Source: Bin5 sp009843665
Lineage (GTDB): Bacteria > Chloroflexota > Anaerolineae > Caldilineales > Caldilineaceae
NCBI GenBank assembly: GCA_965220285.1
Contig: OZ244818.1
Span: forward strand, 4,092,001 to 4,156,000
Length of the DNA stretch: 64,000 nucleotides
Direction: 5' to 3'
The notes below the pieces were generated by a model. The model worked only from the letters and a program-made list of their open reading frames with translations, had not been told where the DNA came from and ran no database searches. The translations under genes were made by a program, and so were the position numbers. This document shows, in pieces, positions 1 to 8,196 of the stretch (its first letter is position 1; every line of letters starts with the position of its first letter).

Positions 1-1950
1 CCCTGCTCCCTCGGTCTTTCCTATCCTCACGATGTTGTCGGCGAACTGCTGGCCGCCCTGCGCAAACGCGATATCCGCCTCATCGCCTACTTCAGCGTCT
101 GCTTCGACAACTACGCCCTCGGCCTGCACCCGGAATGGCGCGCTGTCAACGTCTGGGGCGATCCCTGCAAGGTCGGGCCCTTCTACATGGCCTGCTGGAG
201 CTCCGGCTACATGGACTATGCCCTGCAGCAGATTCGCGAGCTGGCGCAAGGCTACGAGGTCGACGGCTACTGGCTGGATATCATGCCCTACGTCAGGAAC
301 GTCCCCCAGACCGAATGGATGTCCAACTCACTGCCTTCGCCCTGTTACTGTTTCAGCTGCCAAAAGGGGTATGAAGAGGAGACCGGAGAGCGGCTGCCCC
401 TCCTCGAAACGCCCGATTCACAGGTGGGAAATCCTCTGTTCGGGGACCTGTCCCTGCAACACATTGTCGGCCAGCCCTACTTGGCCCACCACGCCGACCA
501 GGCCTACCAGTTTCTGCTCGGCAAGGGCGAAGCCTTCCTTATGCAGGCAATCGACATCCTGCGTACCGACAATCCCCAAGCACTGATTACCTACAACGGC
601 GCCAACGGTCCTGGAGACCCTTTCGATTATGCCGACCTGGTCTCTATCGAAGGCCACGCGCCGCTCTACACACGCCAGAGTTTCATTGCCCGCTGGGGCA
701 GAGCGACCGGCAAACCGTTCGAAATCCTCGTCTCCGCCGGTCTGCCCGGCGGCCCCCTGGGCGGACTGTGGTGCCGCTATGATCACAAGCCGCCTCCTCT
801 CCTCCAGATGGAGAACGCCATCAGCCTGGCGCACGGCGGCAGCAGCGTCCTCGGGCAGTTCCCCTATCCTGACGGCTCGACTGACCCCGCCCAGTATCGC
901 GGCTATGAACAGATATTCCGACCGACCCAAGAGATTGAGCCCTGGCTGCGCCAGCCCCAATCGGTCAGCGATATCGGCATTCCCCTCCTGACCAAGCCGC
1001 GCACCGCGTCGCTCTTCTGGTATCTGATGACCGAAGGCGTCGAAAACATCCACCAGGCTTTGCTCGACTACCACTATCAATACGACATCCTGCGCAGCCT
1101 TGATGACCTGCAGTCCTACCGGCTCATCGTCCTGGCCGACCAGGCCGCACTCTCCGATGCCGAGATCGACCGGCTCCGTAGCTACGTGGCGGGCGGAGGC
1201 AAGCTGCTTGCTAGCGGTTACAGCTCCCTGTGGGACGAAAACGGCCGCCGCCGCGACGAATTCGGCCTTGCCGATCTCTTCGGCGTCTCCTTCCGCCGCG
1301 ATCCCGGTCTGCCCTACGTGAGCATCCGGCTGCGCGAAGAAGCCCTCGCCGACCGTATCACTTCCTTCCCCATGTTCGCGGAGGATGCGCCCCCCGTTGA
1401 AGTGAGCCTGAACGGCGCCACCGCGCTTGGAGACCTGGTCTATCAAGAGGCAAACCGCACCGGCGGCACCACGGTAATGTGGGGCAACGCGCCGCCGGAC
1501 GAGGACCAGGCCCACCCCGGGTTGTGCAGGAACGACTACGGCAAGGGCGTGTGCTGGTACGCCGCTTGGCCGCTGCGGACGGGCGGCCTGTCAAATGTCT
1601 GGATAAAGCGTCTGATCAAAGAGCTCGTCAGCGACGTTGTGACCCAACCGGTGCTCACAACCACCGCGCCGGCCGGCGTCGAAGTCGTGCTGAACCGCCA
1701 GGACGGACGCCATGTCGTCCACCTCGTCAACCATCACGTCGGCTCACCCGACAGGCCGTCATTCGACGAAGAAAACGGGCTGGTCCTGGATAACCTGGAA
1801 ATTCAACTGGATTTGAGACGGCTGGGACTGGACAGCGTGCAGCGAGTCTTTGCGCCTCCGCAAAGCGACCTCTCCTACCGGGTAGATGGAAGCAACCTGG
1901 TCGTGCAAGCTCCGCCACTGCGGGCGCACGCGCTGTTCGCTGTCGAGTAA
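1..1950 (+). CDS. Glycoside-hydrolase-like protein with beta-galactosidase trimerisation-type domain (5' partial)
   Basis: The frame is open from base 1, so the gene begins upstream of the window; 649 codons and a stop remain. The N-terminal part resembles the TIM-barrel proteins called hypothetical glycosyl hydrolase 6, with a conserved segment on an active-site-like strand (GYWLDIMPYV). The middle part, around GGGKLLASGYSSLW, resembles the glutamine-amidotransferase-like trimerisation domain of GH42 beta-galactosidases. A beta-rich C-terminal region follows, as in GH42 and fucosidase-like enzymes. The likely role is plant or algal oligosaccharide hydrolysis, but the substrate cannot be read. 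It fits the carbohydrate importers nearby. Family call moderately sure; activity unproven. Confidence 0.75.
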   Translation, partial: PCSLGLSYPHDVVGELLAALRKRDIRLIAYFSVCFDNYALGLHPEWRAVNVWGDPCKVGPFYMACWSSGYMDYALQQIRELAQGYEVDGYWLDIMPYVRNVPQTEWMSNSLPSPCYCFSCQKGYEEETGERLPLLETPDSQVGNPLFGDLSLQHIVGQPYLAHHADQAYQFLLGKGEAFLMQAIDILRTDNPQALITYNGANGPGDPFDYADLVSIEGHAPLYTRQSFIARWGRATGKPFEILVSAGLPGGPLGGLWCRYDHKPPPLLQMENAISLAHGGSSVLGQFPYPDGSTDPAQYRGYEQIFRPTQEIEPWLRQPQSVSDIGIPLLTKPRTASLFWYLMTEGVENIHQALLDYHYQYDILRSLDDLQSYRLIVLADQAALSDAEIDRLRSYVAGGGKLLASGYSSLWDENGRRRDEFGLADLFGVSFRRDPGLPYVSIRLREEALADRITSFPMFAEDAPPVEVSLNGATALGDLVYQEANRTGGTTVMWGNAPPDEDQAHPGLCRNDYGKGVCWYAAWPLRTGGLSNVWIKRLIKELVSDVVTQPVLTTTAPAGVEVVLNRQDGRHVVHLVNHHVGSPDRPSFDEENGLVLDNLEIQLDLRRLGLDSVQRVFAPPQSDLSYRVDGSNLVVQAPPLRAHALFAVE

Positions 1951-1963
1951 TATCAGAGAGTCT

Positions 1964-1996
1964 CAGAATCGGACCGCCACTTCCGGCGGCGTTCTG
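1964..1996 (+). terminator. Two-part hairpin after the hydrolase gene
   Basis: A hairpin formed by CAGAA/TTCTG outside and CCGCC/GGCGG inside begins 14 bases after the stop codon at 1950. There is no clear T-run, so it is only a candidate terminator or mRNA 3'-end stabiliser. Confidence 0.35.
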
Positions 1997-2075
1997 GCCC
2001 GCTGACCAGTCGTAACCTGACCGTTTCTGAGTCGTTCAGGCAGTTTCTGGCGAGGAAGAAATGGAAACCAATCAA

Positions 2076-2103
2076 CGGCCGGCCAGAGGGGAAGCGCCGG
2101 CCG
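2076..2103 (-). terminator. GC-rich hairpin between convergent genes
   Basis: A perfect 8-bp stem (CGGCCGGC/GCCGGCCG) with a 12-base loop lies about 60 bases beyond the stop of the minus-strand dehydrogenase. It could act on either strand. No U-tract follows, so intrinsic termination is uncertain. Confidence 0.35.
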
Positions 2104-2164
2104 GCACAGAGGAAATCTTCGCGCCGGCTTCGACTAGCTTCACCTATGGGCAGGAATCTGCTAG

Positions 2165-3151
2165 TCAGTCTTTCCCAAACTGCACATACTCCAACACCGC
2201 CGGGTTGCAGATATCCCTCGGCTGCCGGTCTTTGAAGAAGTCGAGTATCGCATCCACAGCCATATGCTCGATGCGCCCGCGTCCCTCAATCGTGGTCGTC
2301 GCCGAGTGCGGGGTCGCCACGATCTTGGGATGCGTGCGCAGCCGCGACGAGACCGGAGGCGGCTCCGGGTCGAACACGTCCAACCCCGCGCCCCGAATCT
2401 GCCCGTTGTCCAGCGCCTCCAGGAGAGCCTCCTGGTCGACCAGCGGACCGCGCGCCAAGTTGAGAAGAATAGCCTCTGTCTTCATCTGCTTGAAGCGGTC
2501 GGCGTTCATCAAGTGGTGCGTTTCCGGCGTGGAAGGCGCGTGCAGACTGAGAAAGTCGGCGCTGCCGATAACCGTATCCAGATCAGCGAGCTCTACGCCA
2601 ATCTCCGCGGCCCGCTCCGCTGTGATGTAGGGGTCGAACGCCAGCACACGCATGTCGAATCCCCGCCCGCAGATGTGGGCCACGCGTCCGCCGACCCGGC
2701 CCAGCCCGACCAGCCCGAGCGTCTTGCCCATCAGTTCCGTGCCCATCGGCACCGCTCGCGGCGCAAAGTCGCCGGCGGCCAGCTGCTCCATCCCCGGCTT
2801 GACCTGCTTGGCCACGGCCAGCATCAGGGCCACCGTGTGTTCGGCAGTCGATTCCGTAGGCCCGTCCGGCGTATTGCAGAAGACAACGTGATGGCGCGTG
2901 GCCGCGTCCAGGTCAACGTTATCGATGCCAATCCCGGTGCGCACCAGGATCCGCAAATTGGGCAACCGGTCGAAGACATCATCGTTGTAACGGATTGCCG
3001 AGGCCGCCAATATCGCCTGGGCCGGCTCCGCGCTGCCCACCGGATCATCCGGGTCAGCGATCAGCCGCGTAACCGTATCGGGAAACTTGGACAGAGCGTC
3101 CGAAAGCTGAGGCGCTTCGCTCCAGACATGCGTTAGTTCGGATTGGTTCAT
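2165..3151 (-). CDS. D-2-hydroxyacid dehydrogenase, NAD-dependent
   Basis: A 328-residue member of the phosphoglycerate/hydroxyacid dehydrogenase family, interconverting a 2-hydroxyacid and a 2-oxoacid in the cytoplasm. The nucleotide-binding loop GLVGLGRVGG sits at about residues 146-155. The catalytic triad is visible as Arg234 (LARGP), Glu263 (DPEPP) and His282 (PHSA). There is no C-terminal ACT domain, so a SerA role is less likely than a general hydroxyacid or glyoxylate reductase. The start is supported by GGAG eight bases upstream, lying inside the end of a small upstream frame at 3157-3399. Substrate unknown. Confidence 0.9.
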   Translation of the reverse strand: MNQSELTHVWSEAPQLSDALSKFPDTVTRLIADPDDPVGSAEPAQAILAASAIRYNDDVFDRLPNLRILVRTGIGIDNVDLDAATRHHVVFCNTPDGPTESTAEHTVALMLAVAKQVKPGMEQLAAGDFAPRAVPMGTELMGKTLGLVGLGRVGGRVAHICGRGFDMRVLAFDPYITAERAAEIGVELADLDTVIGSADFLSLHAPSTPETHHLMNADRFKQMKTEAILLNLARGPLVDQEALLEALDNGQIRGAGLDVFDPEPPPVSSRLRTHPKIVATPHSATTTIEGRGRIEHMAVDAILDFFKDRQPRDICNPAVLEYVQFGKD

Positions 3152-3156
3152 GGAAT

Positions 3157-3399
3157 CTACTCCGGCCTTTCCATTAGTTCCAGTAGGGAGGCAGAACTGT
3201 CTAGGTCTATGCCAAGCCTGATACCCCTGCCTTTCACAGTAGTCAAAGACACTCTCTTGCCGCCATCTATATTGGTGCGTCGGTCCAGCGTCGCGCTCGA
3301 ATGTTTATCAGCGTCTGAAGCGGAACGGTCGCTCGCTGTGGCAGCGCGCATCTCTTGGCCTGCTGGCACTTCTTCATTCAAATTGCGCATCGTACTCAT
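3157..3399 (-). CDS. Possible small protein upstream of the dehydrogenase
   Basis: An 80-codon frame ends 5 bases before the dehydrogenase start, and its last codons contain that gene's ribosome-binding site, so coupling is conceivable. The predicted peptide is polar and charged, with no membrane segment and no recognised motif. No clear ribosome-binding site precedes it. It may equally be untranslated 5' leader. Confidence 0.25.
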   Translation of the reverse strand: MSTMRNLNEEVPAGQEMRAATASDRSASDADKHSSATLDRRTNIDGGKRVSLTTVKGRGIRLGIDLDSSASLLELMERPE

Positions 3400-3418
3400 G
3401 TGCCAAAGAATAGTATGT

Positions 3419-3446
3419 GGGCCCTACTAAGTCAAAAAGTAGGCCC
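3419..3446 (-). terminator. Hairpin after the GNAT gene
   Basis: GGGCCCTAC at 3419-3427 pairs with GTAGGCCC at 3439-3446 with one bulged base, starting 4 bases beyond the acetyltransferase stop. No long U-run follows on the minus strand. Candidate terminator only. Confidence 0.4.
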
Positions 3447-3449
3447 TTT

Positions 3450-4022
3450 CTAAGAATGGAGGTTGTAACGCATCACCAACCGCTTCTGACCCGCCGGCGT
3501 CACATCCACGAAGCCTGCCCGGCGATACGTCTCAGGCGTCCCCATATACGTGTACGACGGCGCATCCGGCGCCACCGGGTACCCTTCGACAGCAGGCGCA
3601 CTCTGTTCGCGAGCATAGTCAACCGCCGCCTTCAGCAGCCTGCCCGTCAACCCTTGCCGGCGGAAATGACGGTCGACGAACAGACACACCACCGACCAGA
3701 CCGGCATTTCGTCAACGCGCGGCAGCACCCGGGATCGCTCCAACGCCGCGTAACTTTCGCGCGGCGCCACCGAACACCAGCCAACAGGTGTCGTACCGCT
3801 GTAGGCAAGGATCCCGACGGGCGTGCCCGCCCGCACCAGCTCTTCCAGGGCGGCAACACGTTTTTCTTTGGTTGAGCGGCGAAACGCCGAGCTGGTCATC
3901 CGCCACCGCATACAGGAGCAGTATCGAAACTTGCCGTGACAATTCGAGAACTCTTCCAGGTCTGGAAGCCGCTCGGCCGTCACAGGCAGGAACAATAGGC
4001 GTGAGTTTTCTTGATTATCCAT
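3450..4022 (-). CDS. GNAT family N-acetyltransferase
   Basis: 190 residues with the GNAT core: a beta strand (WSVVCLFV) followed by the acetyl-CoA-binding signature RRQGLTGRLL, and a C-terminal half rich in aromatic residues ending near a final beta strand. Such proteins transfer an acetyl group from acetyl-CoA to an amine. The N-terminal region has a cysteine-rich patch (NCHGKFRYCSCMRW) seen in some GNAT subgroups. The acceptor is unknown and the gene stands alone. The ribosome-binding site is weak, so the exact start is less certain than the family. Confidence 0.85.
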   Translation of the reverse strand: MDNQENSRLLFLPVTAERLPDLEEFSNCHGKFRYCSCMRWRMTSSAFRRSTKEKRVAALEELVRAGTPVGILAYSGTTPVGWCSVAPRESYAALERSRVLPRVDEMPVWSVVCLFVDRHFRRQGLTGRLLKAAVDYAREQSAPAVEGYPVAPDAPSYTYMGTPETYRRAGFVDVTPAGQKRLVMRYNLHS

Positions 4023-4661
4023 ATGATCTCGGTTCGACAGATCCGCGCTGACCAGGTCTCAGGACGGTCATCCCATAGGGGCTCTGGGCATCGCAGGACT
4101 TCGATGCCCACTGTTTCCTGAATGATTCTATAGCATCGGGACAATTACAGCCGATTATCCTGGACCTGCAACTCTTGAATGCGGCCCATCCTGCGTGATC
4201 CGCCTGGCTTGATTTCCAGAAGGCATTTCGGCGAGCTCCGTGCCACCGCCATTGTATACCTTCACATCAATGCGCCTCCCTGCCCTGGAGTCTGAGATGG
4301 GGCATCCCAAACCTGTTTGACAGCCCAAACTAAATGTAGTATACAAAGGCCGACCGCAGCGAATCCAACCGGGCGCAGAGAATTGCTCTTGGCTACGCGT
4401 CCCGTAAGCAACCCGATGCTCCAATGCAGGGCGAACGCGACGGCAGCCTCTTCTGCAAGAACCGCATTCTTGCCAGCAGCATCAGATGGGCGCAACCAGA
4501 GCAACGCCTCCTACGCCCGCAGCTTCGAAACCGGTTTCAACCGCCCCTTATGCCTTCGCGTGCAACCGAGCCGTACAGTTCCCCTGGTTCAGTATGACGC
4601 GTGAAGGCTGACCGCTGGGCGGATTACTCTTTCGTGTTCTGGATTCCTCAGGAGGAAACTC
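4023..4661. other. Intergenic stretch without a supported gene
   Basis: About 640 bases between the divergently transcribed acetyltransferase and sugar-binding protein genes. Short frames on both strands overlap each other and show no family motif. One minus-strand frame (4262-4504) has a hydrophobic patch but no ribosome-binding site. The region should hold promoters for both flanking genes; I could not place a convincing -35/-10 pair. The ribosome-binding site AGGAGG of the downstream gene is at 4650-4655. Confidence 0.5.
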
Positions 4662-5975
4662 ATGCAAAGAATTACTCGCACCTTCGTGCTGGCCGCAGTA
4701 CTCATACTGGCCGTCATTCTTTCAGCATGCGCAGCGCCGGCGGCTCCCGCCGGAGGAGCTGCTGCCGACGGCGGTGAGGCAATGGAAGAGGAAGTAGTCG
4801 AGATTACCTGGCTGCAGTGGTGGGTCAATGAGTGGGGGCCGGACAACCACGCACAGCTGATCGCCGACTTTGAAGCCCAAAATCCCAACATTAAGGTCAC
4901 GGTGGTTGACGTACCCTGGCCCGAAATGGCCGGCAAGCTCCAGGCCGCGGCCGCTGGCGGCAGCGAAACCTATGACCTGTTCGGAACGGAGTCGACATGG
5001 ATTGCCGGTCTGACCAAACAGGGGTTCATTGAAGATCTCGGCCCTTGGCTCGAAAACGACCCTGAATTCGCCGCTAAACTGACCCCGACAACGCCCATGA
5101 ACCTGCTGGGCGAGACCAGGGGACTCTGCCTCTATCTCATTCCCTACCAGTTCGCCTACAACGTAGATGTCTTCGAGGAAAAGGGTCTTGAGCCGCCGAC
5201 CAACTGGGACGAGTTTTTGGAAGTGCTGCAGGCATTGCGCGACGAGGATACCAACTCCTACGGCATGAGTATGCCCTTGCAGGACGGCGGTTTCCTCCTG
5301 CTGCGCTATTTCAACTTCCGCCTCGCCCAGGAAGGTGGCCAGATGCTTGACGAGAACGGCAACGTTGCCTTCAACTCCGCTGAAGGCGTGGCGGCAATGG
5401 ATTGGTGGAAAGAGTTCTACGATATGGGCCTGGTCGTGCCCGGCTCCTTCGGCGAGGACCAGGCGTTGATGCTGGAATTCGTGGCCAGTGGTCAGACCTC
5501 CGCCATCATCGACGGCCCGTTCATCTGGACGAAGGCGAAGCAGATCGATCCCGAAATCCGCATGGCCTACGCCCCCGCGTGGACGCACAAAACGGGCGGC
5601 TACTCCTGGGCTTGCAGCGGCATGGGTATCGCAGCCAACTCACCCCACAAAGAAGAGGCATGGGAATTCTTCAAGTACATCTATTCCGATGAAGTTTCCC
5701 TCAAGATGACGGAAACGGTCAGCCTGCTCTGGGCGACGAATGCGGCCGTCGATTCGCTGGCCGACTCAGATGACCCCATGTTGAGCCAGGTACCCGCATT
5801 CGCAAATCAGGATCCCGAGAACAATATCCTGTTTGCCCCCCTTCCTGAAGCCTCGAAGCTAATAGATGCTTTCCAACAGGCTTTCCAGCAGGTACTTGCG
5901 GGCGAAAAGGATTCCCAGACCGCATTGGATGAGGCCGCCGCCATCTGGCAGGCCGAACTGGACGCCGCCAAGTAA
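4662..5975 (+). CDS. Extracellular solute-binding lipoprotein, sugar ABC transporter
   Basis: 437 residues with a lipoprotein signal peptide: a hydrophobic stretch ending in the lipobox LSAC, with Cys23 as the lipidation site, then a low-complexity Ala/Gly/Pro linker. The mature part resembles family 1 solute-binding proteins (WLQWWVNEWG, then NPNIKVTVVDVPW, typical of the maltose/multiple-sugar group). It would sit on the outer face of the membrane and deliver a sugar to the two permeases encoded next at 6148-7972. A strong AGGAGG ribosome-binding site sets the start. No ATPase gene is in the cluster, so a shared MsmK/UgpC-type ATPase is likely encoded elsewhere. Confidence 0.93.
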   Translation: MQRITRTFVLAAVLILAVILSACAAPAAPAGGAAADGGEAMEEEVVEITWLQWWVNEWGPDNHAQLIADFEAQNPNIKVTVVDVPWPEMAGKLQAAAAGGSETYDLFGTESTWIAGLTKQGFIEDLGPWLENDPEFAAKLTPTTPMNLLGETRGLCLYLIPYQFAYNVDVFEEKGLEPPTNWDEFLEVLQALRDEDTNSYGMSMPLQDGGFLLLRYFNFRLAQEGGQMLDENGNVAFNSAEGVAAMDWWKEFYDMGLVVPGSFGEDQALMLEFVASGQTSAIIDGPFIWTKAKQIDPEIRMAYAPAWTHKTGGYSWACSGMGIAANSPHKEEAWEFFKYIYSDEVSLKMTETVSLLWATNAAVDSLADSDDPMLSQVPAFANQDPENNILFAPLPEASKLIDAFQQAFQQVLAGEKDSQTALDEAAAIWQAELDAAK

Positions 5976-6059
5976 CTGTCTTAGGACTGTGAGGCCCTTG
6001 TAAGGATTCTCTCACGCTACCGTCTGGCCGCCGCGATCCCTGCTTTACTTGGGAATGAT

Positions 6060-6094
6060 AGGGCCTTACGGGCACAAGAAGCCCGTAAGGCCCT
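6060..6094 (+). terminator. 14-bp perfect hairpin between binding-protein and permease genes
   Basis: AGGGCCTTACGGGC at 6060-6073 is the exact reverse complement of 6081-6094, with a 7-base loop. It has no T-run. Hairpins at this position in ABC operons (malE-malF is the known case) protect the upstream mRNA or partly stop transcription, so the binding protein is made in excess. That role is inferred from position. Confidence 0.65.
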
Positions 6095-6147
6095 GATTCA
6101 CAACGCACCAACCCCCTGAGTTCAGCACAATTCTTGAGAGCTCAAGT

Positions 6148-7134
6148 ATGGGTGAAAAGGGCGCGCATCAACCGACTTCCCCTGAGATGACTGTAAAGAT
6201 TACCGAAGCCCAATCGGCCCAACAAGGGCCTCCCTCGACGCGAAGGATATTGCCCCGCGAGTTGTATGGCTTCTTGTTCGTGGGCCCCGCAATCCTCTTT
6301 TTTGTCCTTGTCAGCATCTTTCCCCTTCTGCGCACATTTCAGATGAGCTTGATCGATGTGGAGGCCGGCATACCCCTGTTTGTCGGTATACGACACTATG
6401 CCGAACTGGTGCAAGACCCGTGGTTCTGGAGTAGTCTGACCAACGCATTTGTCTTTACGGTTGCCTCGGTGATTCTGCATATCTTCATCGGCATGGTGCT
6501 GGCCATACTGTTGAACGAGACCTGGTTCAGCACGACATTGAGAAACATTATGCGCGGCCTGCTGATCCTGCCCTGGGTATTCTCCACGGCATCTGCGGGA
6601 CTCATGTGGACTCTCCTGTACCATCCTTTTGGCCTCCTCAACTATCTCTGGGTCGGTCTTCTGGGTCAGGAAATGCCGATCGAGTTTCTTGCAAAGCCGG
6701 GTCTGGCAATGGCCTCGGTTGTGGCGGTCAACACCTGGAAAGCCTATCCCTTCTATATGATCATCATTCTTGGCGGACTACAGGCGATCCCGCCCGAACT
6801 CTACGAGGCTGCCAAGGTCGACGGGGCCAACGCAGGCAGACGCTTCTGGCATGTTACTTTGCCCCAACTGCGTCCCATCCTGATCGCCATTTCCACCATC
6901 GACATCATTACGACTGTGGGCCACGTCGATCTGATCAGAATGCTGACCCGGGGTGGTCCCCTCCGCAGCACCGAGACCGTGGCCTACTATATCTATAAGA
7001 CCGCCCTGCTGGACGGCAACCTCGGCTACGGCGCCGCGGTCAGCACCCTGATGCTCATCATGGTGGCTATCCTTATCATCGTCTATTTGAGGCTGGTGTC
7101 TCGAGGGAGCGAATCAGGTGAAACGAGCTTCTGA
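6148..7134 (+). CDS. Sugar ABC transporter permease, MalF type
   Basis: 328 residues with six predicted membrane segments after a cytoplasmic N-terminus of about 35 residues. The ATPase-contacting EAA loop is recognisable near residues 215-235 (LYEAAKVDGANAGRRFW). It would form half of the membrane channel with the product of the next gene, which starts 17 bases before this one stops, consistent with translational coupling and heterodimer assembly. The start ATG follows a weak GAGAG ribosome-binding site. Substrate unknown; sugar is inferred from family. Confidence 0.93.
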   Translation: MGEKGAHQPTSPEMTVKITEAQSAQQGPPSTRRILPRELYGFLFVGPAILFFVLVSIFPLLRTFQMSLIDVEAGIPLFVGIRHYAELVQDPWFWSSLTNAFVFTVASVILHIFIGMVLAILLNETWFSTTLRNIMRGLLILPWVFSTASAGLMWTLLYHPFGLLNYLWVGLLGQEMPIEFLAKPGLAMASVVAVNTWKAYPFYMIIILGGLQAIPPELYEAAKVDGANAGRRFWHVTLPQLRPILIAISTIDIITTVGHVDLIRMLTRGGPLRSTETVAYYIYKTALLDGNLGYGAAVSTLMLIMVAILIIVYLRLVSRGSESGETSF

Positions 7135-7972
7135 TCTTAGATTCAGGTACGGTTATCTGATACATCAAGTCTTTGTCGTATCACTCACGACTCTCTCGGC
7201 CATCATAATCCTTACGCCGGTGGTCTGGATGATCAATGCCGCTATGCGGCCAATAAAGGAGGTTCTTACATATCCTCCCCGGCTCGACCCCAGCCAGCTC
7301 ACCTTCGAATACATGGCTTCACTGATCGAGAATGAACTGTATCGCGGGTATTTCGTTAACAGTACGATCATCTCCCTGTCCACACTCGCGATCGTTCTCG
7401 TTCTTGGTCTCCTCGCGGCCTATGGCTTTTCGCGCTTCAAAATGGTTGGCGGGCGGTACATGCTGCTGGGTATCATGGCACTGCTCATGCTGCCTACCGT
7501 GACCCTGATCGTTCCCTACTTCCGGCTGGCCCACCTTGTCGGGCTCTACGATACACTCTTTGGACTCATCGTCGTAAACTCTGCCTTTATTCTGCCCATC
7601 TGTATCTGGCTCCTGAAGGGATACATGGACGCCATCCCTGTAGATCTTGAAGAAGCGGCAATGATTGACGGCTGCACCCGCCTCCAGGCCATGCAGAAGA
7701 TTCTGGTGCCCCTGGCCGTACCGGGAATCGTGGGCACAGGCACCTTCGTTTTCGTCTTTGCCTGGAACGAATTCCTGCTTGCCGTCACTCTCACAGATTC
7801 GCCCGGATCCCAGCCCCTCACCATCGGCCTGGCCGCCTTCTTTGGCCAGTTCGTCAGAGACTGGAACTCCATCATGGCACTCTCGACGATCACCAGCATC
7901 CCGCTCATGATCATCTTTGTCCTGTTCCAGCGCTGGGTTGTACAGGGCATGACGAGCGGCGCAGTCAAATAG
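7118..7972 (+). CDS. Sugar ABC transporter permease, MalG type
   Basis: 284 residues with six predicted membrane segments. The EAA loop is visible as DLEEAAMIDGCTRLQAM, and the C-terminus has the usual QRWVVQGMTSGAVK ending of MalG-type permeases. It starts with GTG at 7118, inside the preceding permease gene, with GAGGGA as ribosome-binding site. It pairs with the upstream permease to import the ligand of the lipoprotein encoded at 4662. No ATPase gene follows; the next gene, after a 224-base gap, is an M81 protein. Confidence 0.93.
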   Translation: MKRASDLRFRYGYLIHQVFVVSLTTLSAIIILTPVVWMINAAMRPIKEVLTYPPRLDPSQLTFEYMASLIENELYRGYFVNSTIISLSTLAIVLVLGLLAAYGFSRFKMVGGRYMLLGIMALLMLPTVTLIVPYFRLAHLVGLYDTLFGLIVVNSAFILPICIWLLKGYMDAIPVDLEEAAMIDGCTRLQAMQKILVPLAVPGIVGTGTFVFVFAWNEFLLAVTLTDSPGSQPLTIGLAAFFGQFVRDWNSIMALSTITSIPLMIIFVLFQRWVVQGMTSGAVK

Positions 7973-8196
7973 CCCTCATTTCCTGTTGTCCGTTTCAGAG
8001 GAACAGCCGCTGCTCACATCAGTTGAATCATCCTAAGCAAACCAAAGGTGAGGCGGTAGCGGTTGGTCGAGTGACTTCTGGGCAAGTCTGACAAGTCAAT
8101 CTCGGCCTCGACCATGCCCGACTAACCAACGAACTGGATCGTTTCATCTGGAATGCGGCCGGTCCCGTCTGTTAAGTTCAAAGGGAGAGAAACGAA

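Noticed and set aside
418..1515. Long minus-strand frame opposite the hydrolase gene
   Set aside because: The plus-strand frame has recognisable domains and runs through the window edge; the minus frame is a GC-driven shadow.
4262..4504. Minus-strand frame with a hydrophobic patch
   Set aside because: No ribosome-binding site and overlapping frames on both strands; no family resemblance.
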